Of a DNA stretch of 64,000 nucleotides, positions 46,215 through 55,117 are shown piece by piece. The notes beneath the pieces were generated by a model, which saw nothing but the letters and a program-made list of their open reading frames with translations, ran no database searches and was not told the DNA's origin. The position numbers and the translations under genes are program-made. The number at the start of each line of letters is the position of its first letter. Positions within the stretch are counted from its first letter, which is position 1. Source of the stretch: Paraburkholderia fungorum (GTDB lineage Bacteria > Pseudomonadota > Gammaproteobacteria > Burkholderiales > Burkholderiaceae); contig NZ_FNKP01000001.1 in the NCBI RefSeq assembly GCF_900099835.1, positions 2,976,001 through 3,040,000 of the forward strand, in the 5' to 3' direction.

Positions 46215-46652
46215 TTAATTCGCTTCCAGTACGACGAGTCGTCCGCGCACCGCAACTGCGGCGGCACTCGAACTGACGCCGCACGTGAAGGCGTCGGGTG
46301 ACGTGCTTTCGGTACTGTGAAAGCGCGTCGATACATCGATGACGGCATTGGCGTGTTGCGCGCGTGCTGCTTCGCGCAGCTTGTGCATCCCTTCGGCGAG
46401 CGCGTCCGAGCATACCTGCTCGGCGGTCGCGACATTGCGCGCAACCCGCACCGAATAGTTCACGTCGCCCAACTGACGCCCCACCGCCGGATGATTCTGC
46501 TGGCCGAAGTACACCTGCACGCCATCGTGCGACTGACTCGCTGCGGACGACAGCGGCAGCGATTTCACCTGCGTGGCGCAGCCCGTTTGCGTCGCCGCGA
46601 CGATCGCGAATGCACCGGATGCGGCCAGCTTCTTTACTGTTGTCGTTATCAC
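46215..46652 (-). CDS. small exported or lipid-anchored protein of the aryl polyene cluster (second paralogue)
   Basis: About 145 residues if started at GTG 46652 (AGGGAC 8 nt upstream); another GTG at 46685, 4 nt from the upstream ketosynthase stop codon, would add 11 residues. The N terminus is a signal sequence with a weak lipobox-like ATQTGC, so it may be a lipoprotein. The mature part mirrors its paralogue: GVQVYFGQQNHPAVGRQLGD, a Cys followed by ANAVIDVS, and FTCGVSSSAAAVAVRGRLVVL. Function unknown. Confidence 0.7.
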   Translation of the reverse strand: MITTTVKKLAASGAFAIVAATQTGCATQVKSLPLSSAASQSHDGVQVYFGQQNHPAVGRQLGDVNYSVRVARNVATAEQVCSDALAEGMHKLREAARAQHANAVIDVSTRFHSTESTSPDAFTCGVSSSAAAVAVRGRLVVLEAN

Positions 46653-46688
46653 TTTTGTTGTCCCTGAAGTTAAGCCGGCTTGCACCGT

Positions 46689-47930
46689 TTAATCGCCCTT
46701 CCACGCGTCGAACATCAAGCTCGCGCAACTGCCGCCGAAACCGAACGACACCGACATCGCCGTGTCGATACGCGCGTCGCGGGTGGCTCGCACAAGCGGC
46801 ATGCCGAGCACTTCGGGGACCGGCGCGCCCTTGTCCGCCGTGCCCGCGATAAACCCGTCGCGCATCATCAGCAGCGTGTAGATCGCCTCGTGCGCGCCGC
46901 ATGCGCCGAGCGAATGCCCGGTCATCCCTTTCGTCGACGAAAAAGCCGGCACGCCCTCACCGGATTTCGCGCCGAACACGTCGTTCAGTGCGCGCAGTTC
47001 TTCCAGATCGCCAAGCGGCGTCGACGGTGCGTGCGTGTTGATGTAATCAGGACGCCGGCCCGCTTCGTTCAACGCACTGCGCATGGCCCGCGCAATGCCA
47101 CCCGCGCGCGGCGCGACCATTCCGGCTGCGTCCGTGCAATCGCCGTAACCGCTCAGCTCCGCGTAGATGCGCGCACCGCGCGCCAACGCGTGATCGAGCG
47201 CTTCGAGCACCAGCACGCCGCCACCCGACGCGATCACGAAGCCGTCGCGCTGCATGTCGTACGGACGCGACGCGTCTTCCGGCGTCTCGCTGAAACCGCG
47301 CGACAACGCGCCCATCGCGTCGAACATCAGCGTCATGTTGTCGTGCAGCGACTCGCTGCCGCCGGCCAGCACGATCTGCTGTCGGCCGGTCTGGATCAGC
47401 TGCATCGCCTGGCCGAGCGCGAGCGCCGAAGTCGTGCACGCCGACGACGGCGAATAGCTCACGCCCTCGAGCCCAAATGCCTGCGCGACATTCGCCGATG
47501 CGGTGCTGCTCATCGCGTGCGGCACGATATACGGCGGCACTTTTTCGACGCCGCGCGCGTGGGCAATCGAGAGCGCCACGTCATAGCTCGACATCGTGCC
47601 GACGCCCGAGCCGATCACCGCACCCGCTTGCGGCGAACGCAACGCGGACGTCGCGAGTCCTGCGTCGTCGATGGCGTTGCGCGCTGCGTGGCACGCAAAG
47701 CGCGCCGTGTCGCCCATGAAGCGTTCGAGTTTGCGATCGAACGGCGGCTCGTTCGCCGCCGATGCAACGCCCGCCACTTGCGAGCCGAAACCGCGTTCCC
47801 GCCATGCCTCGATCCGCTCGAGTCGCGAACGGCCCGCGCGCAACGCGGCGGCTACGTCGTCGAGCGTATTGCCCAGGCACGAGACGATCCCCATGCCGGT
47901 GATCACCACCCTTTGCAGCGCCACGCTCAT
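46689..47930 (-). CDS. beta-ketoacyl-ACP synthase (ketosynthase 1 of the aryl polyene cluster)
   Basis: A 413-residue FabB/FabF-type condensing enzyme. The Cys-His-His set is intact: SSACTTSA, NTHAPSTPLGD and KGMTGHSLGACGAHE. It ends with the usual SFGFGGSCASLMF. In aryl polyene systems one ketosynthase pairs with a chain-length factor to extend the polyene with malonyl-ACP; which of the three here is that partner is not clear from sequence. ATG overlaps the stop codon of the upstream ketosynthase by 4 nt. Confidence 0.93.
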   Translation of the reverse strand: MSVALQRVVITGMGIVSCLGNTLDDVAAALRAGRSRLERIEAWRERGFGSQVAGVASAANEPPFDRKLERFMGDTARFACHAARNAIDDAGLATSALRSPQAGAVIGSGVGTMSSYDVALSIAHARGVEKVPPYIVPHAMSSTASANVAQAFGLEGVSYSPSSACTTSALALGQAMQLIQTGRQQIVLAGGSESLHDNMTLMFDAMGALSRGFSETPEDASRPYDMQRDGFVIASGGGVLVLEALDHALARGARIYAELSGYGDCTDAAGMVAPRAGGIARAMRSALNEAGRRPDYINTHAPSTPLGDLEELRALNDVFGAKSGEGVPAFSSTKGMTGHSLGACGAHEAIYTLLMMRDGFIAGTADKGAPVPEVLGMPLVRATRDARIDTAMSVSFGFGGSCASLMFDAWKGD

Positions 47931-49153
47931 CGAACGCGCCTGAAAATCAGCGATGTATTGATGCCGCCGAATGCGAAGTTATTGCTCATCACATGCTCAG
48001 CGTCGAGCTCGCGAGCCGCGCCGGCGATGTAGTCGAGCGACGCACACGCCGGATCGACGTTCTCCAGATTCAGCGTCGGCGCATACCAGTTGCGCTTCAT
48101 CATCTCGATGGTCCACCACGCTTCAATCGCACCGCATGCGCCGAGCGTATGACCCACGTAGCTTTTCAGCGAACTGATCGGCATGCGCTCGCCGAAGGTC
48201 TGCGCGGTGGCATGACTTTCGGCGATGTCGCCGCGATCCGTCGAGGTGCCGTGCGCGTTCACGTAGGCAATCGCTTCCGGTGGCAATTGCGCGTCACGCA
48301 GCGCGAACTGCATCGCAAGCGCCATCGTTTCAGCGGTCGGCTGGGTCATGTGCGCGCCGTCCGAATTGCAGCCGAAGCCGACGATCTCCGCGTGAATCCG
48401 CGCGCCGCGCGCGACCGCATGTTCGTACTCTTCGAGCACCAGCGTGGCCGCCCCTTCTCCGACCACGAGACCGTCGCGCCGGGCGTCGAAAGGACGCGGC
48501 GTCAGATGCGGTTCGTCGTTGCGGGTGCTGGTCGCGTACAGCGTGTCGAACACCGCGACCGCCGGGCCCGACAGTTCTTCCGCGCCGCCCGCCAGCATCA
48601 GCGTCTGCTTGCCGGTCTGGATCGCTTCGTACGCGTAGCCGATCGCCTGGCTGCCCGACGCGCACGCGCACGAGGTCGGAATGATCCGCCCTTTCAGGTC
48701 CCAGAACAGGCTGACGTTGACCGCCGTCGTGTGCGGCATCATCTGCACGTAGCTGTTCGATGTGACCGTGCTCATCGAGCCGGTTTCGAGCATCGTGCCG
48801 AAGGCGCGGATCGGTTGCACCGAGCCCGACGACGAGCCATACGCGACGCCCATGCGGCCGTCGGCGATGCTCGGGTCGTCGGCGAGACCGGCGTCGGCAA
48901 GCGCCAGCTCGCTTGCGCGCACCGAGTACATGGAGACCGGTCCCATCGACCGGGTTTTCTTGCGCGGATAGTGCGCGGGCAAGCTGAAGCCGGGCAACGG
49001 ACACGCGAGCCGCGTATGCAGCGACTCGAAGTAATCCCATTCGGCCATGCGCCGTACCGCGTTTTCGCCGCTTTTCAAGCGCGCTTCGATGGCGTCCCAG
49101 TGGTCGCCGAAGGCGGTGACGCCGCCCATGCCGGTAATGACGACGCGCTTCAT
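47927..49153 (-). CDS. beta-ketoacyl-ACP synthase (ketosynthase 2 of the aryl polyene cluster)
   Basis: A 408-residue FabF-type ketosynthase with catalytic Cys in TSCACASGSQAIGYAYEA, His in VNAHGTSTDRGD and His in SYVGHTLGACGAIEAWW, ending NNFAFGGINTSLIF. The start at ATG 49153 shares one base with the stop codon of the ketoreductase gene, and gives MKRVVITGMGGVTAFG, the standard N terminus. A long in-frame extension to 49624 is antisense-like sequence in the ketoreductase gene and is not used. Confidence 0.94.
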   Translation of the reverse strand: MKRVVITGMGGVTAFGDHWDAIEARLKSGENAVRRMAEWDYFESLHTRLACPLPGFSLPAHYPRKKTRSMGPVSMYSVRASELALADAGLADDPSIADGRMGVAYGSSSGSVQPIRAFGTMLETGSMSTVTSNSYVQMMPHTTAVNVSLFWDLKGRIIPTSCACASGSQAIGYAYEAIQTGKQTLMLAGGAEELSGPAVAVFDTLYATSTRNDEPHLTPRPFDARRDGLVVGEGAATLVLEEYEHAVARGARIHAEIVGFGCNSDGAHMTQPTAETMALAMQFALRDAQLPPEAIAYVNAHGTSTDRGDIAESHATAQTFGERMPISSLKSYVGHTLGACGAIEAWWTIEMMKRNWYAPTLNLENVDPACASLDYIAGAARELDAEHVMSNNFAFGGINTSLIFRRVR

Positions 49154-49878
49154 CACACCATCCCGCCATTCACGCCGATCACCTGGCGAGTCACGTACGA
49201 AGCCGCGTCGGACATCAGGAAGCCCACCACCGACGCCACTTCGGCCGGTTCGCCGACGCGGTTCATCGGCACGGTCTTCAATGCCTGGTCGAGCGGCATC
49301 TGATCGAGCATGCCCGTGTCGATCAGACCCGGCGCGACACAGTTGACGGTGATGCCGCGCGTCGCCAGTTCCACCGCGAGCGCCTTGGTCGCGCCGATCA
49401 GACCGGCCTTCGCCGCGCTGTAGTTGACCTGGCCGCGATTGCCCATCACGCCCGATACCGATGCGATCGTGACGATGCGCCCGCCGCTGCGCGCGCGCAC
49501 CATCGGCATGGTCAGCGGATGGACGACGTTGTAGAACGAGTCGAGACCGGTCTCGATCACGATGTCCCAATCTTCCTCGGTGAGCGCGGGAAACGCCGCG
49601 TCGCGGGTCACGCCCGCGCTGCACACGATTCCGTAGTACGGGCCGTGTGCGGCGACATCCGCTTCCAGCACCTCACGGCACGCAGCGCGTTCGCGCACGT
49701 CGAACTGCAACACGCGCGCCGTGCCGCCCTGGGCGGCGATGCCCGTCGCGACGGCGTCCGCTTCGCTGCGTCCGGTGCGGCAATGCACGGAGACCGCGAA
49801 ACCGTCGGCCGCCAATTTGTACGCAATCGCGCGGCCAATGCCGCGGCTTGCGCCGGTAACCAGAACGCGCCGGCTCAT
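49153..49878 (-). CDS. 3-oxoacyl-ACP reductase (FabG-type ketoreductase)
   Basis: A 241-residue short-chain dehydrogenase that reduces the beta-keto group in each polyene extension cycle with NADPH. It has the cofactor motif VTGASRGIGRAIA, the structural CSAGVTRDAAF, the catalytic Ser-Tyr-Lys (SVSGVMGNRGQVNYSAAKAG) and NCVAPGLIDTGM. It is translationally coupled on both sides: ATGA overlap with the dehydratase gene and a one-base overlap with ketosynthase 2. Confidence 0.94.
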   Translation of the reverse strand: MSRRVLVTGASRGIGRAIAYKLAADGFAVSVHCRTGRSEADAVATGIAAQGGTARVLQFDVRERAACREVLEADVAAHGPYYGIVCSAGVTRDAAFPALTEEDWDIVIETGLDSFYNVVHPLTMPMVRARSGGRIVTIASVSGVMGNRGQVNYSAAKAGLIGATKALAVELATRGITVNCVAPGLIDTGMLDQMPLDQALKTVPMNRVGEPAEVASVVGFLMSDAASYVTRQVIGVNGGMV

Positions 49879-50378
49879 GAACTGAAACTCCCCTCAATGA
49901 ATGACTGAAAATCGCGCGGTTGAAACACCTTGATGACGGCCTCGGCACAACCCACATCGCGGTCGTGGATGGTGCATTCGTAAGCGCCGTGTCCTTCTTC
50001 GCTGCGCAGCAACTCGGTGACGTGAATCGACAGACGCGCGCCGCCCGCGAACACCTGCTGCAACGCCTTGTAGCTGCGCGAACCGAGCAGCACGCCCGGT
50101 CGCGCGCGGCCGCCGCTGCGCATTGCCAGCAACGAGACGTGCGCGGCAATCGCCTGCGCCATCAATTCGATGCCGATCCACGCGGGCATCGCGCCATCGG
50201 CATCGGCGTACCACGCGTGCGGGTCGACAGTGGCGTGCACGCTCAGCGTCTGTTCGTCGAAACGGTCGACGGCGTCGATCAGCAGCATGGTGCCGCGATG
50301 CGGGATGATCGCCTCGACCGGCTGCCGTGCCAGCTGCTCGTTGCCGAGTGGCTCGTTAATTAATGTAGTAGTCGTCAT
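49875..50378 (-). CDS. hotdog-fold 3-hydroxyacyl-ACP dehydratase
   Basis: A 167-residue dehydratase of the type found in aryl polyene clusters (ApeP-like). It has the catalytic-helix pattern IIPHRGTMLLID with the active-site His, and WIGIELMAQAIAAHVSLLAM with the acidic residue on the hotdog helix. It should remove water from the beta-hydroxyacyl chain to give the conjugated double bonds. A second dehydratase domain is fused to the ligase (58435-60141). Start ATG 50378 lies 5 nt after the ketosynthase 3 stop codon. Confidence 0.88.
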   Translation of the reverse strand: MTTTTLINEPLGNEQLARQPVEAIIPHRGTMLLIDAVDRFDEQTLSVHATVDPHAWYADADGAMPAWIGIELMAQAIAAHVSLLAMRSGGRARPGVLLGSRSYKALQQVFAGGARLSIHVTELLRSEEGHGAYECTIHDRDVGCAEAVIKVFQPRDFQSFIEGSFSS

Positions 50379-50383
50379 AAGCG

Positions 50384-51568
50384 TCACCGGGCGAGGATCA
50401 GGCTGGCATTGCTGCCGCCAAAAGCAAACGAATTGCTCATCACGTGTTGCGTGCCGCCATTGCGCGGCAGGAAGCGTTCGCTTTCGACCAGATCCAGCGC
50501 AGGCAACGCGGAATCGGCTTCGCCGTCCCACAGATGACGCGGCAACGGCACGTCGTCGCGGGCGAGCGTCAGCCATGCAAAGCCGAGTTCGGTAGCGCCC
50601 GCCGCGCCGAGTTGATGCCCGGTCAACGGCTTGGTGCCGCTGGTCGCCACGCCGTCCGGGAACACGCGCGCCATCAGCTTCGCTTCCATGTCGTCGTTCT
50701 TGCGCGTCGCGGTCGCGTGCAGATTCACGTACGCCACCGCCGAAGCGCCAATGCCCGCGTCGGCGAGCGCTTCCCGCAACGCGAGTTCGCCGCCCGCGCC
50801 TTCCGGGTCCGGCGACGAAATGTGATACGCGTCGCTCGATTCGCCGACGCCCGCGAGCCTCACCGCCGCTTCGTCGCGACTCAGCAGAAAAACCGCTGCC
50901 CCTTCGCCGACATTGATCCCGCAACGATTCGCGCTCATCGGATTCGTGCGTGCACTGCTGGTCGATTCGAGCGATGCGAATCCCTGAACCGTCAACTCGC
51001 ACAACGAATCGACGCCGCCCACCACGACCGCGTCGCACAGTTGCAATTGCAGCAACCGTCGCGCGGACGCGAATGCTTTGGCGCTCGATGTACACGCGGT
51101 CGATATCGTGAAAGCGGGCCCCCGCACGCCAAGCGCTGCGGCGGCGAACGGCGCGGCGGTGCCGATTTCCATTTGCCGGTAGTCGAAGTTTCCGGGTAAT
51201 CGGCCGGCTTGCGCCTGAAGCGTCAACGCGGCTTCCGCAGCCTGAATGCCAGAAGTGCTGGTGCCGAGCACGACGCCGATGCGGTCTGCGCCGTAACGTT
51301 CGCGCGCGGCATCGATGGCGGGTGCGATCTGTGCGAGCGCCGCCAGCAGCAGGCGATTGTTGCGGCAATCGTAGTGCGCCAGCGCCGCGGACGGCGCGAG
51401 ATCCAGCGGCGTGAGCACACTGCCCACATACGCGTCGCCGGTTCGGGTACGCACGGCCCCCATGCCTGGCGAGCGCGTGGCCGCGAGCGCCCGAACGATC
51501 TCGCCGACATCGGCGCCAAGCGCATTGATCATGCCGAGCGCATGTAGATAAACCGACGGCGCTTTCAT
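50384..51568 (-). CDS. beta-ketoacyl-ACP synthase (ketosynthase 3 of the aryl polyene cluster)
   Basis: A 394-residue condensing enzyme, more divergent than the other two. The catalytic residues are present (ISTACTSSAKAF, NLHATATRKND, KPLTGHQLGAAGATE), ending SNSFAFGGSNASLIL. The N-terminal lobe is shorter and the starter-proximal region differs, so it may be the enzyme that handles the aryl starter or the late chain. AAGGAGAGG lies directly before ATG 51568, which fixes the start. Its ATG overlaps the stop codon of the MMPL exporter gene. Confidence 0.91.
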   Translation of the reverse strand: MKAPSVYLHALGMINALGADVGEIVRALAATRSPGMGAVRTRTGDAYVGSVLTPLDLAPSAALAHYDCRNNRLLLAALAQIAPAIDAARERYGADRIGVVLGTSTSGIQAAEAALTLQAQAGRLPGNFDYRQMEIGTAAPFAAAALGVRGPAFTISTACTSSAKAFASARRLLQLQLCDAVVVGGVDSLCELTVQGFASLESTSSARTNPMSANRCGINVGEGAAVFLLSRDEAAVRLAGVGESSDAYHISSPDPEGAGGELALREALADAGIGASAVAYVNLHATATRKNDDMEAKLMARVFPDGVATSGTKPLTGHQLGAAGATELGFAWLTLARDDVPLPRHLWDGEADSALPALDLVESERFLPRNGGTQHVMSNSFAFGGSNASLILAR

Positions 51569-54021
51569 CGCCCTCTCCTTGACTCCACCGGCATGCCGAT
51601 CGGCGCAAGCAGCACCGACACGGCGATACCGAGCGCGAGCGTCGTGCCGAAACTCTTCAGCGCGGGCATCTCGCTCATGCCGAGCATGCCGAACGACAGC
51701 AGCGTGGTCGCCGCCGACAACAGCACGCCGGTCCACACCGCGCCGAGATCGGCGCGTGCACGCAGACAGCCTTCGCGCAGAAACACCGCGTAGTTCGCGC
51801 CGACGCCGAGCACGAGCATCAGCGCGAGCCAGTTGAACAGATTGAGCGGCATGCCGAGGTAGCCGAACACCGCGAGCGTGACGCCGACCGCGAGCAGCAC
51901 CGGCAGCGTCGTGGTGATGCCGCCGCGCAAACGGTCCGCGAGCGAGGCGTCCTTCGATGCGTAGCGCAAGGTCAGCAGCAGCAACACGAGCGCGAGCGCG
52001 CCGCCGAGCCACCAGCCGCTATCGACGCGATATTCGCCGAACAGCTTCGACACGCTGGCGGCCTTGTCGACGAACGTGACGCCCGGCAATGCCTGCGCGA
52101 GCGCGATCAGCGCGGGCGTGTTGTGCGGCGTCACCCCTTCCGGAATCACGACAGCCGCATACGACTTCGTGATCGAGCCGACCTGGCCGAGCCACAAATG
52201 GCGATACGGTTGCGACCACGGCGCGGCCAGCCATCGCCCGATGCTGAGCGGCGGCTGCGGTTGCGTGTACGCGGCGAGCCACGCATCGGCGACATCGTCC
52301 TTGAAGCCCGCACGCAGCAGCGTCGCGCGCAACGCGGCGGGGTCGGCGAACACATGCTGCGCGAGCAACTCGCGGTCGCGGCCCTGCTGTTGCGCGGACG
52401 GCACGAACTGCGCGACCGACTGATAGCCGCTCAGCCGCTCAGGCGTGCTGTTCAACGCGTCAAGTTTTGCGCCCAGCGCTTCGGCCCGTTGCAGCACGGC
52501 TTCCGCCGTGTCGCCGCGCACCACGAAAAACTGCGCGCTGTTGTCGACGCCCACCGCTTCGCGCACCTTGTCTTCCTGCGCGACGAGCGACGGATCGCGC
52601 TGGATCAGCAGATGGATATCGTCGTCGCTGGTCAGCCGCAGCCAGCCAGGAATCGCCGCGAGCAGCAACACGGCGGCGACGAGCCACGCGCGCTTTCCGC
52701 CGATCACGCGATGCCAGCGCATCAGCAGATGCGCCGAGCGGGCGAACAGACGGCGCGGGCTACGCGTCGGCGCGCGCGTCAGCAACGCGGGCAGCAGCCA
52801 CAGCACCGAGGCGAACGCGGTCAAGATGCCGACCATCGCGAAACAGGCGATCTGCTTGAGCGCGGGGAACGGCACCCACAACAGGATCGCGTAGCCGAGC
52901 AGGCTCGTTATCAACGCGACGCCCAGCGCGGGACGAACGGTTCTCGCACCGTGCCGCGCGTCCCAGTCGCGCCGCGCGCCGAGATAGACGACGAAGTACT
53001 GAATCGAATAATCGACCGCTTCGCCGATCAGGCTCGCGCCGAACACCAGCGTCAGCAGATGCAGCTTGCCGAATACCAGCAGCGTCGCCGCGAGTGCGAA
53101 AACGATGCCGAGCGCCGTCGATACGAAACCGAGCAATAACAGACGCGGCGAGCGGAACACCGACATCAGCAACAGCGCAATCCCGCACAACGAGGCAATG
53201 CCGATCAGATGCACCTCGCGCTCCGATGCGCTGCGCGCCGACTCCGCGTAAAACACCGCGCCGGCTCGCGCAATCGACACGTCGGGGAAGGCTGCGTGCA
53301 ATGCGCGTTCGCCGTCGCCGACGGCGGCGTGAACCGCGCGTTGAGTGCCGGTTTCGTACGCCGAACCGCGCAGCGTGGAGACGATCAGCACGCTGGTCGC
53401 CGCGCCGCGATGCGCAACCAGCAGGTTGTCCTCGACGTCGAGATTCGACGTGGCGAGCGGCAAGCCGCCGAGCCAGTGTTCGAGCCAGCCGAACGGATCG
53501 TCGGCGAGCGGCGTGGTCAGGCCGCCGCGCAACGGGTTGTAGAGACGTTGCGCGAGCGTGTCGCCGAGCGTCGCGGACGAGCCGCCTGCGGCGAGCGCCG
53601 CGCGGTCGTCGGCCGACAGCAGGCCGAAGCGATACGGCATGTATAAATCGGCGATTTTGGCGAGATCGAATGGCGGTAATTCCGCCGTCACCGAGCTGAA
53701 CGCGCCGCTGTTGCGCAACGACGCGCCGAGTTGCTTCGCCGCCGCTTTCGCGTGCGCGTCGTCGTTGCTGGTGACGAGCAGCACGGTGCGATCGCCCAGC
53801 GCGCTCGCCAGCGTCTCGACCGCTTTTTCGGCGACGGGGTCGGCTTCGGTCTCGGGCAGCAGTGCGAGCAGGTTGGTCTGCAACGGCGACGCTTCGGTGA
53901 AACGCCAGCCGCAATACGCTGCGGCGCTCAGCGCGAGCAGCAGCCATACAACGAGTACGCCCCAAATCTGCACCGCGGACCGCTGACCCGGCTCGCTGCG
54001 TAAATCCCGCGCGCCCATCAA
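51565..54021 (-). CDS. MMPL/RND-superfamily exporter of the aryl polyene cluster
   Basis: An 818-residue inner-membrane transporter with 11-12 helices in two halves of the RND/MMPL type, each with a large periplasmic loop. GEAVDYSIQYFVVYLGARRD in the first half and LALMLVLGVGANYAVFLREG in the second are the family's helix-4 and helix-10 regions. Homologues in xanthomonadin and aryl polyene loci export the pigment or its lipid conjugate to the outer membrane. It overlaps both neighbours by 4 nt and is next to the LolA-like gene, consistent with a shared lipid-transport route. Confidence 0.9.
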   Translation of the reverse strand: MMGARDLRSEPGQRSAVQIWGVLVVWLLLALSAAAYCGWRFTEASPLQTNLLALLPETEADPVAEKAVETLASALGDRTVLLVTSNDDAHAKAAAKQLGASLRNSGAFSSVTAELPPFDLAKIADLYMPYRFGLLSADDRAALAAGGSSATLGDTLAQRLYNPLRGGLTTPLADDPFGWLEHWLGGLPLATSNLDVEDNLLVAHRGAATSVLIVSTLRGSAYETGTQRAVHAAVGDGERALHAAFPDVSIARAGAVFYAESARSASEREVHLIGIASLCGIALLLMSVFRSPRLLLLGFVSTALGIVFALAATLLVFGKLHLLTLVFGASLIGEAVDYSIQYFVVYLGARRDWDARHGARTVRPALGVALITSLLGYAILLWVPFPALKQIACFAMVGILTAFASVLWLLPALLTRAPTRSPRRLFARSAHLLMRWHRVIGGKRAWLVAAVLLLAAIPGWLRLTSDDDIHLLIQRDPSLVAQEDKVREAVGVDNSAQFFVVRGDTAEAVLQRAEALGAKLDALNSTPERLSGYQSVAQFVPSAQQQGRDRELLAQHVFADPAALRATLLRAGFKDDVADAWLAAYTQPQPPLSIGRWLAAPWSQPYRHLWLGQVGSITKSYAAVVIPEGVTPHNTPALIALAQALPGVTFVDKAASVSKLFGEYRVDSGWWLGGALALVLLLLTLRYASKDASLADRLRGGITTTLPVLLAVGVTLAVFGYLGMPLNLFNWLALMLVLGVGANYAVFLREGCLRARADLGAVWTGVLLSAATTLLSFGMLGMSEMPALKSFGTTLALGIAVSVLLAPIGMPVESRRGR

Positions 54022-54698
54022 GGCGCTCCGAGCAGGCTGCGCTCAGCCGGCGTAGGTTCGGCAACGGCCACGCTGTTGATGAAGTCGAGCTTCGTCACGT
54101 CGCCGTTTGCGAGCGTGATGCGCAGGCCTTGCAGATAATCGCCACCGTCCATCTCGAGACTTTTGATGGCCTGGGCGATCTGCGGCTGGTTCGGCGTGAG
54201 CCGCATGCGCCATTGCGCCGGCGTGCCGTCGGCCTGCACATCGAATTGAGAGTACAGCGCCGACAGATCGCCGCCGAGCATCGCGCGCATCATTTTCGAC
54301 ACCTGCGCGACGCCGCGCGCGCCTTGCGCGCTGCGAGTGCTCACGCGTTGGCCGGCGGCGTTCAACTGCGTGACGCCTGCGTCGGTGATGACGTAGGTGG
54401 CTTTGTACGGTGTGTCGATCTGCCAGATCGCGCCGCGTTCGCGAAAGAACAGCAACGCGCCGCTGCTGACGAGCGGCTGTTTCATCGCGGCCAGCGTCTG
54501 CGTCTGCGTGAATTGCGCGCGAATGCCCTTCGCCTGCGCGAGATGAGCCGCGATCTGCGACACCAGCGCGGTGTTCCCGGCGGTTGCAGTCGTTGCCGAT
54601 GCCGATGCCGATGCCGATGCCGACAACGGTAACGCCGCCGCGCCAGCCAACGCGATCGCGAGCACCATCGCCGCGCGCCGCCCATTCACCGTTGCCAT
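54018..54698 (-). CDS. LolA-like periplasmic outer-membrane lipid carrier
   Basis: A 226-residue exported protein with a LolA/LppA-like fold, including IRAQFTQTQTLAAMKQPLVSSGALLFFRERGAIWQIDTPY and a C-terminal EMDGGDYLQGLRITLANGDVTKLDFINS. LolA-like proteins shuttle lipids or lipoproteins across the periplasm. The signal peptide (ATG 54698, residues 1-36) contains five Ser-Ala repeats encoded by a 6-bp repeat at 54595-54624. The gene overlaps the thioesterase gene by 13 nt and the exporter gene by 4 nt. Confidence 0.85.
   Translation of the reverse strand: MATVNGRRAAMVLAIALAGAAALPLSASASASASATTATAGNTALVSQIAAHLAQAKGIRAQFTQTQTLAAMKQPLVSSGALLFFRERGAIWQIDTPYKATYVITDAGVTQLNAAGQRVSTRSAQGARGVAQVSKMMRAMLGGDLSALYSQFDVQADGTPAQWRMRLTPNQPQIAQAIKSLEMDGGDYLQGLRITLANGDVTKLDFINSVAVAEPTPAERSLLGAP
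54595..54624. repeat. hexanucleotide microsatellite in the LolA-like signal peptide
   Basis: Four perfect GCCGAT units plus one GCCGAC unit (plus-strand reading). On the coding strand it encodes five Ser-Ala dipeptides near the signal peptidase site. As a 6-bp unit it can expand or contract without changing the reading frame. Confidence 0.85.
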
Positions 54699-55117
54699 AC
54701 ACGCTCCAGCTTGTCGAATACGATGGGCGGCGAGACGAATTGCAGCTCCTGAGTCGCGGCATCGACCGCGACCTGGATCGTGTAACCCTTCGTCAAACGC
54801 GTACCCGTTTCGCAATCGACAATTTCATAGCCTATTTTCAGGCGGTTTTCGTGTTCGAGCAGTTGCGTGCGCACGTCGAGCTTCTGACCGTACACGGCCG
54901 GCCGCACGTACTTGAGATGCACCTCGACGATCGGCCACACATAGCCCGACGCCTGCATCTCGCGATAGTCGTAGTCGAACGCGCGCAGCAGCGCCGCGCG
55001 GCCAATCTCGAAGTACTTCAGGTAATTGCCGTGCCAGCACACGTTCATCGCGTCGACATCGTGGAAGGCCACTTCCACCGGTGCGCTCGCACTCAGCACA
55101 TTTGACGTCGCGTTCAT
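54686..55117 (-). CDS. 4-hydroxybenzoyl-CoA thioesterase-like (hotdog) thioesterase
   Basis: A 143-residue hotdog thioesterase of the YbgC/FcbC type: VAFHDVDAMNVCWHGNYLKYFEIGRAALL with the catalytic Asp in DVDAMNV, and YVWPIVEVHLKYVRPAVYGQ. In aryl polyene clusters a thioesterase of this kind is thought to release or edit the acyl-ACP intermediates (ApeK-like). The start is ATG 55117 in an ATGA overlap with the ammonia-lyase gene. Confidence 0.88.
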   Translation of the reverse strand: MNATSNVLSASAPVEVAFHDVDAMNVCWHGNYLKYFEIGRAALLRAFDYDYREMQASGYVWPIVEVHLKYVRPAVYGQKLDVRTQLLEHENRLKIGYEIVDCETGTRLTKGYTIQVAVDAATQELQFVSPPIVFDKLERVWQR

